The notes below the pieces were generated by a model that was not told where the DNA came from, did not search any database, and saw nothing but the letters and a program-made list of their open reading frames with translations. The position numbers were made by a program, and so were the translations under genes. From the NCBI RefSeq assembly GCF_009811755.1, contig NZ_BLIV01000002.1, positions 613,001 to 677,000 on the forward strand: 64,000 nucleotides of DNA. Reading direction: 5' to 3'. This DNA comes from Roseobacter cerasinus (GTDB taxonomy: Bacteria; Pseudomonadota; Alphaproteobacteria; Rhodobacterales; Rhodobacteraceae). This document shows, one piece after another, positions 62,508 to 64,000 of this stretch (positions within the stretch are counted from its first letter, which is position 1; each line of letters opens with the position of its first letter).

Positions 62508-63789
62508 CATCTTCATTCCCGCCCTCGCTGGCACCGCCGGGATTCTGGGCGTGGCCTTTGCGGTGACCTCGCGCGACTATGGCGCCGATAAGATCAGAGC
62601 GCTGGAGACCCGCATGGGGCAGGTCGAGGCGCAGGCCTCCGCCGCCAGCGAGAAGGCCAGCGTCGAAGCACAGCGGGCCGCCGAGTTAGAACTCAAGATC
62701 GCCGAAGTGCAGGCTGCTGCAAGCCAACGCGTCGCCAGCCTCACCGCACCAGCCCCAGCGGTTGAAGGCACCTATGGCATCGGCCGTCCGGCGCTGGACG
62801 AGGAGGTCGCCGCCTGGGATGTGGATGTGCTGCCCGATGGTCGTGGACTGCCCGCCGGCGGCGGTGATGTCTTTACGGGCGAAGAGGTCTTTGCCGAGAA
62901 ATGCGCCTCCTGCCACGGCGATTTTGCCGAAGGGGTCGACAACTGGCCGGTGCTGGCGGGCGGGTTTGACACGCTGGCTGATGAGGATCCGGTGAAGACC
63001 GTGGGCTCCTACTGGCCGTATCTCTCGACCGCCTGGGACTACATCCACCGCTCCATGCCTTTTGGCGAGGCGGGCACGCTGACAGCGGATGAGACTTATG
63101 CCATAGTCGCCTACATCCTCTATTCGAACGACCTCGTGGACGACAACTTTGAACTGACCCGCGAGAACTTCGCGGACTTCAACATGTACAACATGGATGG
63201 CTTCACCGTCGACGACCGCCCCGAACAGGAATACGCCGCGTGGCGGGCTGAACCCTGCATGGAAAACTGCAAGGACGAGGTGCAGGTGACCATGCGCTCG
63301 GTGTTTCTGGTCGACACACCGCCTGAGGGCGGATCGGACTCCGTCATGAACCCGGCAAGCATCGACGGGCTGCCAAGTTTCACTGCCGCCGGCCCATCCT
63401 TCATTCCTGAGGCCGCACCAAAGCCTGCCCCGGTTGTGCAGAAGGCTGCCGTGACGCAGCCCGCAGCACCAGACCTCATGGAAGCAGGCGAGAAGGTCTT
63501 CAAGAAGTGCAAGGCCTGCCATCAAGTGGGCGAGGGCGCCAAGAACCGCTCCGGCCCGCATCTCAACGGATTGATCGGGCGCACCATGGGGTCCGTCGAC
63601 GGGTTTGCCTATTCCAGTGTCTTTGCGGCTGCCCTGGATGAGGGGCGCATCTGGGATGAGGCAGCGCTGGCTGAATTCCTCGCTAAGCCCAAGACTTATA
63701 TGAAAGGCACAAAGATGTCCTTCTCCGGCCTGAAAAAGGACGAGGATCTGGCCGCGATCACCGCCTACCTCAAGTCATACGGTGAATAG
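62491..63789 (+). CDS. soxD: sulfane dehydrogenase diheme cytochrome SoxD
   Basis: A 432-residue protein. An N-terminal hydrophobic segment (IFIPALAGTAGILGVAFAVT) is probably an uncleaved anchor or signal, followed by a coiled coil of about 55 residues rich in Ala/Glu. Heme sites are EKCASCHGDFAEG in the first cytochrome domain and KKCKACHQVGEGAK in the second, joined by an Ala/Pro linker. It accepts six electrons from SoxC. It ends three bases before the soxE start. Confidence 0.94.
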   Translation: MSKSPNIFIPALAGTAGILGVAFAVTSRDYGADKIRALETRMGQVEAQASAASEKASVEAQRAAELELKIAEVQAAASQRVASLTAPAPAVEGTYGIGRPALDEEVAAWDVDVLPDGRGLPAGGGDVFTGEEVFAEKCASCHGDFAEGVDNWPVLAGGFDTLADEDPVKTVGSYWPYLSTAWDYIHRSMPFGEAGTLTADETYAIVAYILYSNDLVDDNFELTRENFADFNMYNMDGFTVDDRPEQEYAAWRAEPCMENCKDEVQVTMRSVFLVDTPPEGGSDSVMNPASIDGLPSFTAAGPSFIPEAAPKPAPVVQKAAVTQPAAPDLMEAGEKVFKKCKACHQVGEGAKNRSGPHLNGLIGRTMGSVDGFAYSSVFAAALDEGRIWDEAALAEFLAKPKTYMKGTKMSFSGLKKDEDLAAITAYLKSYGE

Positions 63790-63792
63790 ATA

Positions 63793-64000
63793 GTGCGGAT
63801 CCTGCGGTTCTCCCTGTCGGTTGCTGTGGCGGTGTTCTGCACCGTCGCAGCGGCTGATGAGTTTGGGGATCCGACCGCAGGCGAAAAGATCTATCGGCAA
63901 TGCAAAAGTTGCCATCAGATCGGCTCAGCGGCCAAACATCGCATCGGGCCGCATTTGAACGGGATCTTCGGGCGGCAGGCCGCGAGCCATGATGGCTTTC
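63793..64000 (+). CDS. soxE: c-type cytochrome SoxE (3' part beyond window)
   Basis: The frame starts with GTG and stays open to the window end (69 codons). VRILRFSLSVAVAVFC then AAAD is a signal peptide, and IYRQCKSCHQIG is a heme site, followed by RIGPHLNGIFGRQAASHDGF, typical of cytochrome c2-like domains. It begins three bases after soxD, where soxE is found in other Rhodobacteraceae. Whether it has a second heme domain cannot be seen. It probably passes electrons from the Sox enzymes towards the oxidase. Confidence 0.85.
   Translation, partial: MRILRFSLSVAVAVFCTVAAADEFGDPTAGEKIYRQCKSCHQIGSAAKHRIGPHLNGIFGRQAASHDGF

Overview
This is a GC-rich chromosomal segment. Its gene content and order point to an alphaproteobacterium of the Rhodobacteraceae, roseobacter group: the petP/petR regulator pair, petABC, an FMN-riboswitch-controlled type 2 lumazine synthase, the xseB-ispA-dxs operon, a full C-P lyase set and a soxSR/soxV/soxXYZABCD locus. 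The genus assignment is inference; no rRNA or tRNA was found to confirm it.

Left part (1-17.4 kb). The window opens inside an MprF-like lipid aminoacyltransferase gene. Next comes a sulfane-sulfur detoxification operon on the minus strand: a truncated DUF2892 gene, two YeeE/YedE-type half transporters and a persulfide dioxygenase. It is flanked by decay. Downstream lie remnants of a sulfide:quinone oxidoreductase fused to remnants of a SulP transporter; upstream lies a frameshifted Crp/Fnr-type regulator tail. From 4.6 to 17.2 kb is an almost complete phosphonate degradation island: phnGHI-HAD-JKLNM and phnCDE1E2 with a small ORF and a hexapeptide transferase (both minus strand), and phnF (plus strand) between them. 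A three-repeat Pho box precedes phnC.

Middle (17.4-46 kb). This is mostly housekeeping: two EamA exporters, a LysE exporter, polyphosphate kinase 2, HU, AMP nucleosidase and adenine deaminase, a glycosyltransferase/SDR/ExoD group, xseB-ispA-dxs, petPR, ilvE, a secreted PhoD phosphatase with a possible Pho box, cobO, a DM13 protein and a TetR regulator, aroC, the TPP-riboswitch-controlled thiBPQ importer, and the FMN-riboswitch-controlled ribH2 opposite a PaiB-like flavoprotein.

Right part (46-64 kb). The cytochrome bc1 operon petABC is followed by a gene-poor stretch with two tandem small ORFs, a Crp/Fnr regulator, a large PAS-containing chemoreceptor, and the thiosulfate-oxidizing sox locus. 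soxSR and soxT are transcribed leftward and soxV, soxXYZAB, soxCD and soxE rightward; soxE is cut by the window end. SoxR has the cysteine pair of persulfide-sensing ArsR repressors. Its likely operators (ATTC-N8-GAAT type) are visible in both the soxS/soxV and the soxV/soxX gaps. soxW is missing. Electrons from Sox would enter c-type cytochromes and the respiratory chain, so the petABC and sox blocks are functionally compatible neighbours.

No CRISPR array, insertion sequence, prophage, tRNA or rRNA was recognised. The most interesting leads are a HAD-family protein translationally locked between phnI and phnJ, a conserved-looking 64-residue ORF coupled to phnE2, the SQR/SulP decay chimera, the SoxR operators, internal terminators in the phn and sox operons, and tandem small ORFs downstream of petC.
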